Shown piece by piece: positions 1-8,036 of a stretch of 24,705 bases of DNA. The position numbers and the translations under genes are program-made. The DNA lies in contig CANNTZ010000036.1 of the NCBI GenBank assembly GCA_947522735.1, forward strand, positions 1-24,705, read 5' to 3'. Every line of letters starts with the position of its first letter. Positions within the stretch are counted from its first letter, which is position 1. A model generated the notes under the pieces. That model did not search any database, was not told the origin of the DNA, and saw only the letters and a program-made list of their open reading frames with translations. The stretch is from an uncultured Oscillospiraceae bacterium. Its GTDB lineage: Bacteria > Bacillota > Clostridia > Oscillospirales > Ruminococcaceae.

Positions 1-274
1 TTTCCCCTCTCTCTTTGGAAACACTCACCTCTTCCGCTGAACGCGGAACGCCTCCGGGCTTTGCCCGGTGGCTTACGGATTCGATATCGTTAGGTGGCTC
101 GCGCGGCGAAAGGTAGAATCACTTTCGCGCCGCGGGGATTAACGCTGCGCAACAGCAAACATAAGAAACCGTCGCTTGCGCCGGTTTCGTCCGCGAACAT
201 GCCAGCGGGCGCTGCCCGCCGCGAACATGCCAGCGGGCGCTGCCCGCCGGAGAGAGGAAGAACGAGGAAGAGCA
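1..274. other. Hairpin-rich intergenic region before ispG
   Basis: No coding region is supported here. The stretch is packed with inverted repeats: TTCCGC/GCGGAA (32-37 and 43-48), CCGGGC-TTT-GCCCGG (54-68), an imperfect CGCGGCGAAAG/CTTTCGCGCCGCG stem (about 102-134), and two palindromic repeat units at 193-248. None is followed by a T-run on the plus strand, so they are not ordinary intrinsic terminators. The short open frames on both strands have arginine- and alanine-rich, low-complexity products and no recognisable family. No clear ispG promoter is visible, so ispG may be co-transcribed from a gene left of the window. In many Clostridia dxr and rseP precede ispG. Confidence 0.6.
193..248. 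repeat. Tandem 28-bp palindromic repeat, two perfect copies
   Basis: Two identical head-to-tail 28-bp units occupy 193-220 and 221-248. Each contains the perfect inverted repeat GCGGGC-GCT-GCCCGC (206-220 and 234-248), so each can fold into a GC-rich hairpin. The second unit ends 26 nt before the ispG start codon, just upstream of its purine-rich ribosome-binding site. The unit length is not a multiple of three, which argues against a coding repeat. It resembles REP-like interspersed palindromes, but copy number elsewhere in the genome is unknown. Confidence 0.85.
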
Positions 275-1336
275 ATGTCGAGAAAGATAAGGGTTGGAAA
301 CATATATATCGGCGGGGGGAGCCGGGTGACGGTGCAATCGATGCTGAGCAGACGAAGCGACGACCTTGAGGGCAATGTCGCGCAGGCAGTCGAGCTGGAA
401 CGCGCCGGGTGCGACATAATCCGCGTGGCAGTGCCGGATATAGGTGCCGTGAGGCTTGTAGAACGGCTCAAGGAGTCCGTTGGCGTACCAATCGTTGCGG
501 ACATCCACTTTGACTGGCGGCTCGCGATAGAATCGGCAAACGCGGGCGCTGACAAGATCAGAATAAACCCCGGCAACATCGGCTCGGACGACAGGATAAA
601 GGCGGTGGCGGATTGCTGCCGCGAAAAGGGCGTGCCGATAAGGGTCGGCGTCAACTCCGGCTCGTTAGAGCGCGAGCTGCTGGCAAAATACGGCTCGCCG
701 ACACCGGAGGCGCTGACCGAAAGCGCGCTGAGAAGCATCGCGACGCTCAGGCGATTTGATTTTGAGGACATCGTCGTTGCGATAAAATCCTCAAGCGTGA
801 AAACGATGGTCGCGGCCTGTCGGCTGCTCTCGCAACAGACCGACTGCCCGCTGCACCTCGGCGTGACCGAGGCGGGCGGCGCGCGCATGGGATTGATAAG
901 ATCTGCGGCGGGGATAGGCGCGCTGCTGCTCGACGGAATCGGCGACACGATGCGCGTATCGTTGACGGCGGAGCCTGTGCTGGAGGTCAGGGCGGGACTG
1001 GATATTCTCAAGGCGCTCGGAATGGGACGCGGAGCAACGGTAGTATCCTGCCCGACCTGCGGGCGCACGCGGATCGGTCTTATCCCGCTCGCACAGCGCG
1101 TCGAGGAGGCAGTAGCAGACGTGAAAGCACCGCTCAAGGTGGCGGTGATGGGCTGTGCCGTGAACGGTCCGGGGGAAGCGCGTGAGGCGGATATCGGCAT
1201 CGCGGGCGGCGACGGCTGCGCGGTGCTGTTCAAAAAAGGAGAGATAATACGAAAAGCTCCGGAGGAGGAGATTTTCGGACTGCTCATGGCGGAGATAGCC
1301 GCGATGGAGCGGGAATGGCTGCTTGAAAACGGCTGA
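275..1336 (+). CDS. ispG: 4-hydroxy-3-methylbut-2-enyl diphosphate synthase (flavodoxin/ferredoxin)
   Basis: IspG (GcpE) converts 2-C-methyl-D-erythritol 2,4-cyclodiphosphate to HMBPP, the penultimate step of the cytoplasmic MEP isoprenoid pathway, using a [4Fe-4S] cluster. The product is 353 aa, close to the usual bacterial length. Cluster ligands are visible as C259 and C262 (CPTCGRT), C294 (MGCAVNGPGE) and E301; their spacing of 3, 32 and 7 residues matches the family. The N-terminal TIM-barrel part carries the VADIHFDWRLA and KIRINPGNIG motifs. The ATG at 275 follows a purine-rich GAGGAAG. An upstream in-frame ATG at 176 would add 33 residues encoded by the palindromic repeats and is unlikely. 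The gene lies directly before polC, an arrangement common in Clostridia. Confidence 0.95.
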   Translation: MSRKIRVGNIYIGGGSRVTVQSMLSRRSDDLEGNVAQAVELERAGCDIIRVAVPDIGAVRLVERLKESVGVPIVADIHFDWRLAIESANAGADKIRINPGNIGSDDRIKAVADCCREKGVPIRVGVNSGSLERELLAKYGSPTPEALTESALRSIATLRRFDFEDIVVAIKSSSVKTMVAACRLLSQQTDCPLHLGVTEAGGARMGLIRSAAGIGALLLDGIGDTMRVSLTAEPVLEVRAGLDILKALGMGRGATVVSCPTCGRTRIGLIPLAQRVEEAVADVKAPLKVAVMGCAVNGPGEAREADIGIAGGDGCAVLFKKGEIIRKAPEEEIFGLLMAEIAAMEREWLLENG

Positions 1337-1364
1337 AAGCGGAATTAGCGTTAACTCGGGAGCG

Positions 1365-4300
1365 ATGGATTTGGAGAGTCAAAAGGCGTTTGCGAATATA
1401 TTCGGCGGCTACTGCGAAAAGGCTGATACGACGCTGATGGCGGCGACGGTCGAGGAGATACGGTGCGACAGAGAAAGAAACGCGCTGGAAGCGGTCGTGA
1501 GCTTGAAAAGGCTGATGACCAAGGGCGCGCTCTACCGCGCGGAGGACGCGCTGAGGGACGCGATGGGGCTTGCCTCGGTGCGGATATTTCCGAGGTACCC
1601 GGCGGAGCTGTTCGGCTCGGAATACCTGCCGGAGCTGGTGACTGAGCTGAAGCGCGGCAATGCCACGGTCAACGGCATGTTTGAGGACAGCCGCTGCGAC
1701 TGGCTGGACGGAACGCTGACGATTTATCTTGCGCACGGCGGCGAGGCAATACTCAACAGGATATCCTGTCCGCGCCTGCTTTCCGAGATCATACGGCGCG
1801 AGTTCGGTGTGCGCGCCGCGATAGAATTTGCGGGCAGGCTGGATATAGAGAGTCTGGACGAGGTGACGGAGGTCAAAAACGAGCCGTGCGTCGTGGAGGC
1901 GAAGGAGATGCCGCCGTTCGATATCGACGAGCCGGCTCAGGCGCGCCAGCCCGCACCGGCCGCCGAGCAAAGGCTGCCGCCGAAGCGACGGCTCAAGTCC
2001 GCGGAGACTGCGCCGCACGATGCGCTTCCGTATATCGAGAGCTCGATGGAGGTCGTGACCGGCAGGCTCATCCGCGACTATCCCATGAAGCTCGCCGACG
2101 TGACGCAGGAGAGCGGACGGGTGGTAGTCTGGGGCGAGATTTTTGCGGCGGAGCGCCGCGAGAGCAAGGACGGCGCCAAGTCGATCTTTTCGATAAGCTT
2201 CACGGATCGGACAAGCTCCAACGTGCTCAAAATAATCTGCAAGCGCGAGGAGGCGGAGAAATACGACAACCTCACCGAGGGGAAAAGCATCGTCGTGCGC
2301 GGCGAGGCCATCTTCGACCGCTTTGACAAGGAGGTATCGATCCGTCCGAGCGACATCTGCACCGTGGAGCGCCGCCGCCGCGCCGACAACGCGGCGGAGA
2401 AGCGCGTGGAGCTGCACCTGCACAGCACAATGTCGATGAAGGACGGCATCACGCCGATTGACAGGTACATAGAGCAGGCGTACAAATGGGGACACAAGGC
2501 CATTGCCGTGACCGACCACGGCGTAGTACAGGCGTATCCCGACGCCATTAACGCCGTGAAAAAGATACGCAAAAAGGGCGGCGATATTCATCTCGTCTAC
2601 GGCATCGAATCCTACTTTGTGGACGACATGATTCCATGCGCCGACTGCGGCGGCGCGACGCTGCCGCTTGACGGTGAGATGATCGTGTTTGATCTCGAAA
2701 CGACCGGACTTTCCGCCGCAAAAGAGCGAATCATCGAGATCGGCGCGGTGCGCATAAAGGGCGGAGAGATACTCGACAGCTTCGACACCTTCGTCGATCC
2801 GGAGAAGAGCATCACACCGGAGATAGTTGAGCTTACAGGCATAGACGACGGGATGGTCGCAGGCGCGCCAAAGGAGCGGGAGGCGATGGAAAAATTCCTC
2901 GCGTTCTGCGGCGGCTGCGTGCTCATCGCGCACAATGCGCCGTTCGACGTCGGATTTCTGCGCGCCGCCGCGCGAAGGATAGGCATTGAGCGCGAGTTTC
3001 ACTATATCGATACGCTGCCGGTCTGCCGCGCGGTCTATCCCGAGCTGCGCAAATTCCGACTCGGCGACATGGTTAAGCACCTCGGACTGCCGGAGTTTCA
3101 CAGCCACCGCGCCGACGGTGACGCAGGAGCGCTCGCCAGAGTCTATTTCAAGCTGTGCGAGGCGCTGCGCGAGCGCGGGATAAACGACATCTCGGATATA
3201 AACGCGGGGCTTTCCGGCGCCGACCCAAAGAAGCTAAAGCCATATCACCAGATAATCCTTGTTAAAAATTACGTCGGGCTAAAGAATCTATACAAGCTGA
3301 TCTCGATGTCAAATCTCAAATATTTTTCGCGCACGCCGCGCATCCCTAAGAGCGAGCTTATCCGCAGGCGCGAGGGACTGATACTCGGCAGCGCCTGCGA
3401 GAGCGGTGAGCTGTTCCGTGCCGTTGTGGACGGGAAGCCGTGGGACGAGCTGTGCAAGATAGCGAAATTTTACGATTTTCTCGAAATACAGCCGCTTGGC
3501 AACAACGCGTTCATGCTGAAAAACGGCGAGGCGGGCTCCGAGGAGGAGCTGCGCGAGTTTAACCGCACGATAGTGCGTTTGGGCGAGGAGCTGGGCATCC
3601 CCGTCGTCGCGACCGGCGACGTGCATTTTCTCAACCCCGAGGACAGCGTATACCGCGCGATAATTATGGCGGCGAGCGGCTTTGACGACGCCGACGATCA
3701 GGCGCCGCTATACTTCAGGACAACCGACGAGATGCTTGCGGAGTTCTCCTATCTCGGCGAGGACAAGGCGTATGAGGTCGTCGTAAAAAATCCGAGCCTT
3801 ATAGCGGAGCAGACCGAAGAGCTGAAGCCCATCCCGGACGGCACCTTTACGCCGTCCATCGAGGGCGCGGAGGAGCAGCTCCAAAGGATATCATGGGAGA
3901 AGATACACCGCGTCTACGGCGAAAATCCGCCGAAAAAGGTCTCCGACCGCCTTGAGCGCGAGCTGGACTCCATCATAAAGCACGGCTTTGCGGTCATGTA
4001 CATCATCGCACAGAAGTTAGTCTGGAAATCGGAGGCGGATGGCTATCACGTCGGCTCGCGAGGCTCGGTGGGCTCGTCCTTTGTGGCGTTTGCGACAGGT
4101 ATTTCGGAGGTGAACCCCCTCGATCCGCACTACGTCTGCCCAAGGTGCAAATACTGCGAGTTTACGAGCAAGGGCGAAAACGGCGAGATATTCGACTCCG
4201 GCTTTGACCTGCCGCCGAAAAACTGCCCCAACTGCGGCACGCCGCTCAACCGCGACGGCCACACGATACCGTTCGAGACCTTTCTGGGCTTCAACGGCGA

Positions 4301-5732
4301 CAAGGAGCCGGATATCGATCTGAACTTCTCCGGTGAATATCAGTCGCACGCGCACAAATACACCGAGGAGCTGTTCGGCTCGTCGCACGTTTTCAAGGCC
4401 GGGACGATTGCAACCATCGCCGAAAAGACCGCCTACGGCTATGTCAAAAAGTATCTTGAGGAGCGCGGGCGCGTTGTTCACCGTGCGGAGGAGCTGCGTC
4501 TGGCGCTCGGCTGCACCGGCATCAAGCGCACCACCGGTCAGCATCCGGGGGGCATGGTCGTCGTTCCGGCGCAATACGAGGTGGAGGACTTCACGCCGGT
4601 CCAGCACCCGGCCGAAAAGGACGGATCGGACGTCGTGACCACGCATTTCGACTTCAACTCCATGCACGATACGCTGCTCAAGCTGGACATACTCGGCCAC
4701 GATGTGCCTACGATGTACAAATATCTTGAGGACTTCACCGGTATCCCGGTCAATGAGGTATCGATGAGCGACAAGGGCGTCATCAGCCTTTTCACCTCGC
4801 CCAAAGCGCTCGGAGTGACCGAGGAGGACATCGACTGCAATACGGGAAGCCTTGCGCTGCCGGAGATGGGCACGCCGTTCGTTCGGCAGATGCTGGTGCA
4901 GTGCCGCCCGGCGACTTTTTCAGACCTGTTGCAGATATCCGGACTTTCCCACGGCACCGACGTTTGGCTTGGCAACGCGCAGGATCTCATAGCCGAGGGC
5001 ATCTGTGATATCAAGAGCGTCGTCGGAACGCGCGACAGCATCATGGTCTACCTGATGCGTCAAGGGCTTGAGCCGCTGGACGCGTTCAAGATAATGGAGA
5101 CGGTCCGAAAGAAGAACAAGAACCTCTCGCCGGAGCAGGAGGCGCTGATGCGCGAAAAGGGAGTCGCGGAGTGGTATATCGAGTCCTGCCGCAAGATACA
5201 GTATCTTTTCCCGAAGGCGCACGCCGCGGCATACGTCACGGCGGCGATTCGTTTGGGCTGGTACAAGCTGCATGAGCCGCTCGCATTCTATGCGGCGTTC
5301 CTGACCGTTCGCGGCGAGGCGTTCGACGCGGACGCGGCAGTCAGGGGTCTTGACGCGGTCAAGGCGAGGATGGCTGAGATACGCGCGAAGGGCATGGATC
5401 GCACCGCGCAGGAGGAGGACTGCTACACATTGCTGCAGGTCGTCGGCGAAATGCTCGCGCGCGGATACAAATTCCTGCCGATCGATCTGTATAAATCGCA
5501 TGCGACAAAATATCTGATCGAGGACGGCATGATCCGGCTGCCGTTCGCGTCGCTCAAGGGCGTAGGCGAGAGCGCGGCGCGCGCGCTTCAGGAGGCGTCG
5601 GCGCAGGGAGAATACGTCTCGGTGGATGAGGTCTGCCAGCGCTCCGGCGTATCCAAGGGCGTTGCGGATACGCTAAAGTCTGTCGGCGCGATGAAGGAGC
5701 TTCCGGATACGGCGCAGCTGTCGCTGTTTTGA
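1365..5732 (+). CDS. polC: DNA polymerase III alpha subunit, PolC type
   Basis: PolC is the replicative polymerase of low-GC Gram-positive lineages and carries its own 3'-5' proofreading exonuclease. The 1455-aa product has the expected order. An N-terminal domain is followed by an OB-fold (about 228-330) and a PHP domain beginning at H351-L-H353. A DnaQ-like exonuclease is inserted in the PHP domain (D443-L-E445, VFDLETTGL). A four-cysteine zinc finger follows (C925, C928, C954, C957), then the polymerase active-site motif PDIDLNF with D983 and D985, and finally the helix-hairpin-helix and C-terminal parts. Length is typical. I chose the ATG at 1365, behind a close GGGAG. A TTG at 1323 would overlap ispG by 14 nt and add 14 residues, and cannot be excluded. 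The gene is probably co-transcribed with ispG. Confidence 0.96.
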   Translation: MDLESQKAFANIFGGYCEKADTTLMAATVEEIRCDRERNALEAVVSLKRLMTKGALYRAEDALRDAMGLASVRIFPRYPAELFGSEYLPELVTELKRGNATVNGMFEDSRCDWLDGTLTIYLAHGGEAILNRISCPRLLSEIIRREFGVRAAIEFAGRLDIESLDEVTEVKNEPCVVEAKEMPPFDIDEPAQARQPAPAAEQRLPPKRRLKSAETAPHDALPYIESSMEVVTGRLIRDYPMKLADVTQESGRVVVWGEIFAAERRESKDGAKSIFSISFTDRTSSNVLKIICKREEAEKYDNLTEGKSIVVRGEAIFDRFDKEVSIRPSDICTVERRRRADNAAEKRVELHLHSTMSMKDGITPIDRYIEQAYKWGHKAIAVTDHGVVQAYPDAINAVKKIRKKGGDIHLVYGIESYFVDDMIPCADCGGATLPLDGEMIVFDLETTGLSAAKERIIEIGAVRIKGGEILDSFDTFVDPEKSITPEIVELTGIDDGMVAGAPKEREAMEKFLAFCGGCVLIAHNAPFDVGFLRAAARRIGIEREFHYIDTLPVCRAVYPELRKFRLGDMVKHLGLPEFHSHRADGDAGALARVYFKLCEALRERGINDISDINAGLSGADPKKLKPYHQIILVKNYVGLKNLYKLISMSNLKYFSRTPRIPKSELIRRREGLILGSACESGELFRAVVDGKPWDELCKIAKFYDFLEIQPLGNNAFMLKNGEAGSEEELREFNRTIVRLGEELGIPVVATGDVHFLNPEDSVYRAIIMAASGFDDADDQAPLYFRTTDEMLAEFSYLGEDKAYEVVVKNPSLIAEQTEELKPIPDGTFTPSIEGAEEQLQRISWEKIHRVYGENPPKKVSDRLERELDSIIKHGFAVMYIIAQKLVWKSEADGYHVGSRGSVGSSFVAFATGISEVNPLDPHYVCPRCKYCEFTSKGENGEIFDSGFDLPPKNCPNCGTPLNRDGHTIPFETFLGFNGDKEPDIDLNFSGEYQSHAHKYTEELFGSSHVFKAGTIATIAEKTAYGYVKKYLEERGRVVHRAEELRLALGCTGIKRTTGQHPGGMVVVPAQYEVEDFTPVQHPAEKDGSDVVTTHFDFNSMHDTLLKLDILGHDVPTMYKYLEDFTGIPVNEVSMSDKGVISLFTSPKALGVTEEDIDCNTGSLALPEMGTPFVRQMLVQCRPATFSDLLQISGLSHGTDVWLGNAQDLIAEGICDIKSVVGTRDSIMVYLMRQGLEPLDAFKIMETVRKKNKNLSPEQEALMREKGVAEWYIESCRKIQYLFPKAHAAAYVTAAIRLGWYKLHEPLAFYAAFLTVRGEAFDADAAVRGLDAVKARMAEIRAKGMDRTAQEEDCYTLLQVVGEMLARGYKFLPIDLYKSHATKYLIEDGMIRLPFASLKGVGESAARALQEASAQGEYVSVDEVCQRSGVSKGVADTLKSVGAMKELPDTAQLSLF

Positions 5733-5784
5733 TTTTTTGTCTGACAGAGGCGGACGGGCTGAAGGCCCGAGCACAGAAAAAATC
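5731..5784 (-). terminator. Large stem-loop after polC, possible minus-strand terminator
   Basis: An outer A/T-rich stem pairs 5731-5743 with 5774-5784 (one bulge), and an inner GC stem pairs CGGGC (5755-5759) with GCCCG (5765-5769). Read on the minus strand, the GC hairpin is followed by a T-run, as in an intrinsic terminator. On the plus strand the T-run precedes the hairpin, so it is not a canonical polC terminator, although the structure could still protect or end the polC transcript. Confidence 0.35.
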
Positions 5785-6133
5785 AACCTTTGCCTTGCAT
5801 GAAATAAGCCTTGCGCGATTAATTGCACGGCAAGCTGTTGCAGCGGGACTCATCCATGAATATCGCCGGACGTCGCAAGCCAATGAAGCCGCGGGCTGCG
5901 CAAAATAAAATATATGGTAAAAAGAGAAATCCGGACTCTTGACCGATCGGCCCAAGGTTCGGATTTCCTGCATTGGCAGACGGCGGTGCTTTTGGCGCTC
6001 GGCCTCGCCCTGTGGTTTACGCCGCAGAGCAGAGGCGGACACAGGACAACACAACAGATTCTGCGTAAAATTACCAAAAAACACAACTGAATTTCTGCGC
6101 CATACACAAAACGCCAAATCTTTCGAGACGATA
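5733..6133. other. Intergenic island with inverted and direct repeats
   Basis: About 400 nt between polC and the histidine promoter hold no gene I can support. It contains a long stem (5731-5743 with 5774-5784) enclosing CGGGC/GCCCG (5755-5769), an inverted repeat at 5926-5967, and an 11-bp direct repeat CAGAGGCGGAC at 5745-5755 and 6030-6040. The minus strand is open for about 200 codons through this region (5554-6162), but the product is arginine-, serine- and alanine-rich, runs into the antisense of polC and matches no family I know. Base composition is mixed and AT-richer than the genes around it. It may be a decayed or interspersed repeat element. Confidence 0.5.
5926..5967. repeat. 42-bp inverted repeat
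   Basis: GAAATCCG (5926-5933) and CGGATTTC (5960-5967) form a perfect 8-bp stem. Inside it CTTG/CAAG can pair, with the 8-bp palindrome CCGATCGG (5943-5950) at the tip. It lacks a following T-run, so it is not an obvious terminator. It looks like a cruciform-forming repeat or the core of a small non-autonomous element. Confidence 0.6.
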
Positions 6134-6162
6134 TTGACATATCGATTTTTCGATGTTATCAT
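6134..6162 (+). promoter_or_regulatory. Sigma-A promoter of the histidine operon
   Basis: A consensus -35 TTGACA (6134-6139) is separated by exactly 17 nt from a -10 TATCAT (6157-6162). Transcription should start near 6169, leaving a leader of under 30 nt before hisZ, too short for a T-box or attenuator. The spacer holds the inverted repeat ATCGA-TTTT-TCGAT (6141-6154), and the direct repeat CATATTA occurs at 6160-6166 and 6168-6174, over the -10 and start region. Either could be an operator for a repressor. Confidence 0.8.
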
Positions 6163-6196
6163 ATTACCATATTATCAAGATAAAGTGAGGGGCGGC

Positions 6197-7417
6197 ATGA
6201 AACGTTACGATAAAATAACGCCGGACGGCGCGAAGGACAGATTGTTTGAACAGTGCGATGCGCGCAGAGAAACGCTTTCCGCGCTCTCCGGGCTGTTTGA
6301 GGGGCGGGCCTATCGCGAGGTCATAACGCCGGGGTTCGAGTTCTACGATGTGTTCGATTCAAGCTCGCGCTATTTTCCTCAGGAGAGCGTGTATAAGCTC
6401 AGCGATCTCAAGGGGCGGCTGCTGGTGGCGCGCCCGGATTCGACGGTGCCGATAGCGCGGGTGACCGCGACGCGGCTGCGCGGGCACGGGCTGCCGCTGA
6501 GGCTTTATTACGGGCAGAATGTATACAGCCTTGTCAACGGCTCGGACGGGCGCAGCTCGGAGATAATGCAGGCGGGCGTCGAGCTTATCGGCAGCAGCGG
6601 CGCCAGGTCGGATATCGAGGTGCTGGAGCTGGCGGCGGAGGCGCTCGAACGCTGCGGCTTGGCGGATTTCCGCATTGAGCTTGGGCACATCGGGATATAT
6701 AAATACCTTATAGGGCGCCTTGGCTGCGGCGACGAGAGGCGTGAGAGCATACGGAGCTGCATCGGAGCCAAAAATTATGCGGCGCTCGGCGACCTGCTCA
6801 GGGAGTTCGATTCCCCGGCGGCGCGCGCACTGGGGCAGCTCCCACGGCTGTTCGGTGGTGAGGAGGTGTTCGGCGAGGCGGAGGAGCTGTTTCGCGATTT
6901 TGCTGACGCCGAGCTTTACAGCGTGCTCGAATACCTGAAATCGGTCTATTCCGTGCTGGAGAGCTGCGGGCTTGGCGGCAAGCTGATGGTGGATTTCGGG
7001 CTTGTCAACCGCGCGGATTACTATACCGGCATCATCTTCCACGGCTACGTCAGCGGCGCAGGAGAGCCGGTCGTTTCGGGCGGACGCTACGACGGGTTGA
7101 TACGGGATTTCGGCGAGGATTTGCCCGCGACGGGCTTTGGAATAAACGTGGATCTCGTCACGGCGGCGCTGCTGCAGGGCGGGATATACCGAAGCAAGCC
7201 GGAGCGTGCGCTGGTGTTCTGCGGAGAGAACGATGCGGCGCAGGCGTTTTCGTATATCGGCGAGCTGCGGCGCAGCGGGATGATCGCCGAGTTCTGCACC
7301 TTTGATACGCTTGCCGAGGCGAAGAGCTACGCGCGACGAGAGGGGATATCGCGCGTCTGCGTGGTTTCAGGGGACGGAATACAGGTGATAAGCGCCGGAG
7401 GATATGCGGATGAGTAA
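6197..7417 (+). CDS. hisZ: ATP phosphoribosyltransferase regulatory subunit HisZ
   Basis: HisZ is a catalytically inactive histidyl-tRNA-synthetase paralogue that binds short-form HisG and makes the first histidine enzyme active and feedback-sensitive. The 406-aa product keeps the class II synthetase fold, with the motif-2-like ARPDSTVPIARV and the DYYTGIIFHGY and SGGRYDGL segments. The first 315 residues or so form the synthetase-like core and the last 85 a small C-terminal domain. It is a little shorter than true HisS, and its neighbour is short HisG, so HisZ is the better call. The start ATG follows GTGAGGGG. An upstream in-frame extension to 5939 would run through the promoter and is rejected. 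It is the first gene of the operon and overlaps hisG by 8 nt. Confidence 0.93.
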   Translation: MKRYDKITPDGAKDRLFEQCDARRETLSALSGLFEGRAYREVITPGFEFYDVFDSSSRYFPQESVYKLSDLKGRLLVARPDSTVPIARVTATRLRGHGLPLRLYYGQNVYSLVNGSDGRSSEIMQAGVELIGSSGARSDIEVLELAAEALERCGLADFRIELGHIGIYKYLIGRLGCGDERRESIRSCIGAKNYAALGDLLREFDSPAARALGQLPRLFGGEEVFGEAEELFRDFADAELYSVLEYLKSVYSVLESCGLGGKLMVDFGLVNRADYYTGIIFHGYVSGAGEPVVSGGRYDGLIRDFGEDLPATGFGINVDLVTAALLQGGIYRSKPERALVFCGENDAAQAFSYIGELRRSGMIAEFCTFDTLAEAKSYARREGISRVCVVSGDGIQVISAGGYADE

Positions 7418-8036
7418 GCTGAGATTGGCCCTGACTAAGGGCAGACTGGAAAACAGGACGGTTGAGCTGTTCGAGAGGATGGGACTTGACTGCACGGCAA
7501 TACGAAATAAGGGGCGCGGACTGATACTGCACATCCCGGAGCCGGATATCGACGTAGTGCTTGCGAAAGCGGCGGACGTGATAACCTATGTCGAGAGCGG
7601 CGTGTGCGACATGGGAATCACCGGCAAGGATACGATACAGGAGTGCGGAAGCTCGTTCTATGAGCTGCTTGACCTCGGCTTCGGCAAATGCCGGTTCGCG
7701 CTGGCGGCGCCAAGGGGCAGGGATTTTTACGGCGGCTACGGCGCAAAGCGCGTCGCGACAAAATATCCAAAGATAACGCGCGCCTACTTTGAGCAAAAGG
7801 GCATGGATATCGACATTGTCAAGATCGAGGGCTCGGTGGAGCTGGCGCCGCTGCTTGGGCTGGCGGACGGAATAGTGGATATCGTCGAAACCGGACGCAC
7901 GCTTAAAGAAAACGGACTGGAAATCGTGGAATATGTCAGCGACGTATCGGCGCGGCTGATTGTCAACGTGGCGAGCCTGAAGCTGAAAAAGAGAGATATA
8001 GAGGATTTTGTGGCGAGGATTGAGAGGTGTCTGTGA
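7410..8036 (+). CDS. hisG: ATP phosphoribosyltransferase catalytic subunit, short form
   Basis: HisG condenses ATP with PRPP to phosphoribosyl-ATP, the committed step of histidine synthesis. The product is 208 aa, the length of the short form that lacks the C-terminal regulatory ACT-like domain and therefore needs HisZ, which is encoded just upstream. Family motifs are the N-terminal LRLALTKGRL, GITGKD (about 69-74) and the PRPP-binding segment KIEGSVELAP (138-147) followed by DGIVDIVETG. The ATG at 7410 sits 8 nt after GGAGG (7397-7401). The ATG at 7404 is only 2 nt away and less likely. The hisZ end overlaps the start, implying translational coupling. Confidence 0.95.
   Translation: MSKLRLALTKGRLENRTVELFERMGLDCTAIRNKGRGLILHIPEPDIDVVLAKAADVITYVESGVCDMGITGKDTIQECGSSFYELLDLGFGKCRFALAAPRGRDFYGGYGAKRVATKYPKITRAYFEQKGMDIDIVKIEGSVELAPLLGLADGIVDIVETGRTLKENGLEIVEYVSDVSARLIVNVASLKLKKRDIEDFVARIERCL

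Noticed and set aside
90..275. 61-codon minus-strand frame upstream of ispG
   Set aside because: It runs through the palindromic repeats, has no ribosome-binding site I can see and a low-complexity product; the repeats explain it better.
139..1287. Long minus-strand frame antisense to ispG
   Set aside because: Serine- and arginine-rich shadow of ispG codon bias; the plus strand encodes a complete enzyme with all ligands.
1284..3107. 607-codon minus-strand frame antisense to polC
   Set aside because: Typical antisense shadow of a GC-rich gene; no motif, and the plus-strand PolC domains are unbroken here.
5554..6162. 202-codon minus-strand frame through the polC-hisZ spacer
   Set aside because: Unrecognised, compositionally odd, overlaps the 3' end of polC and the his promoter. 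Kept only as a repeat-element observation.
6163..6196. T-box or histidine attenuator leader before hisZ
   Set aside because: Only about 30 nt lie between the mapped -10 and hisZ, too short for either, and no specifier or His-codon leader peptide is seen.
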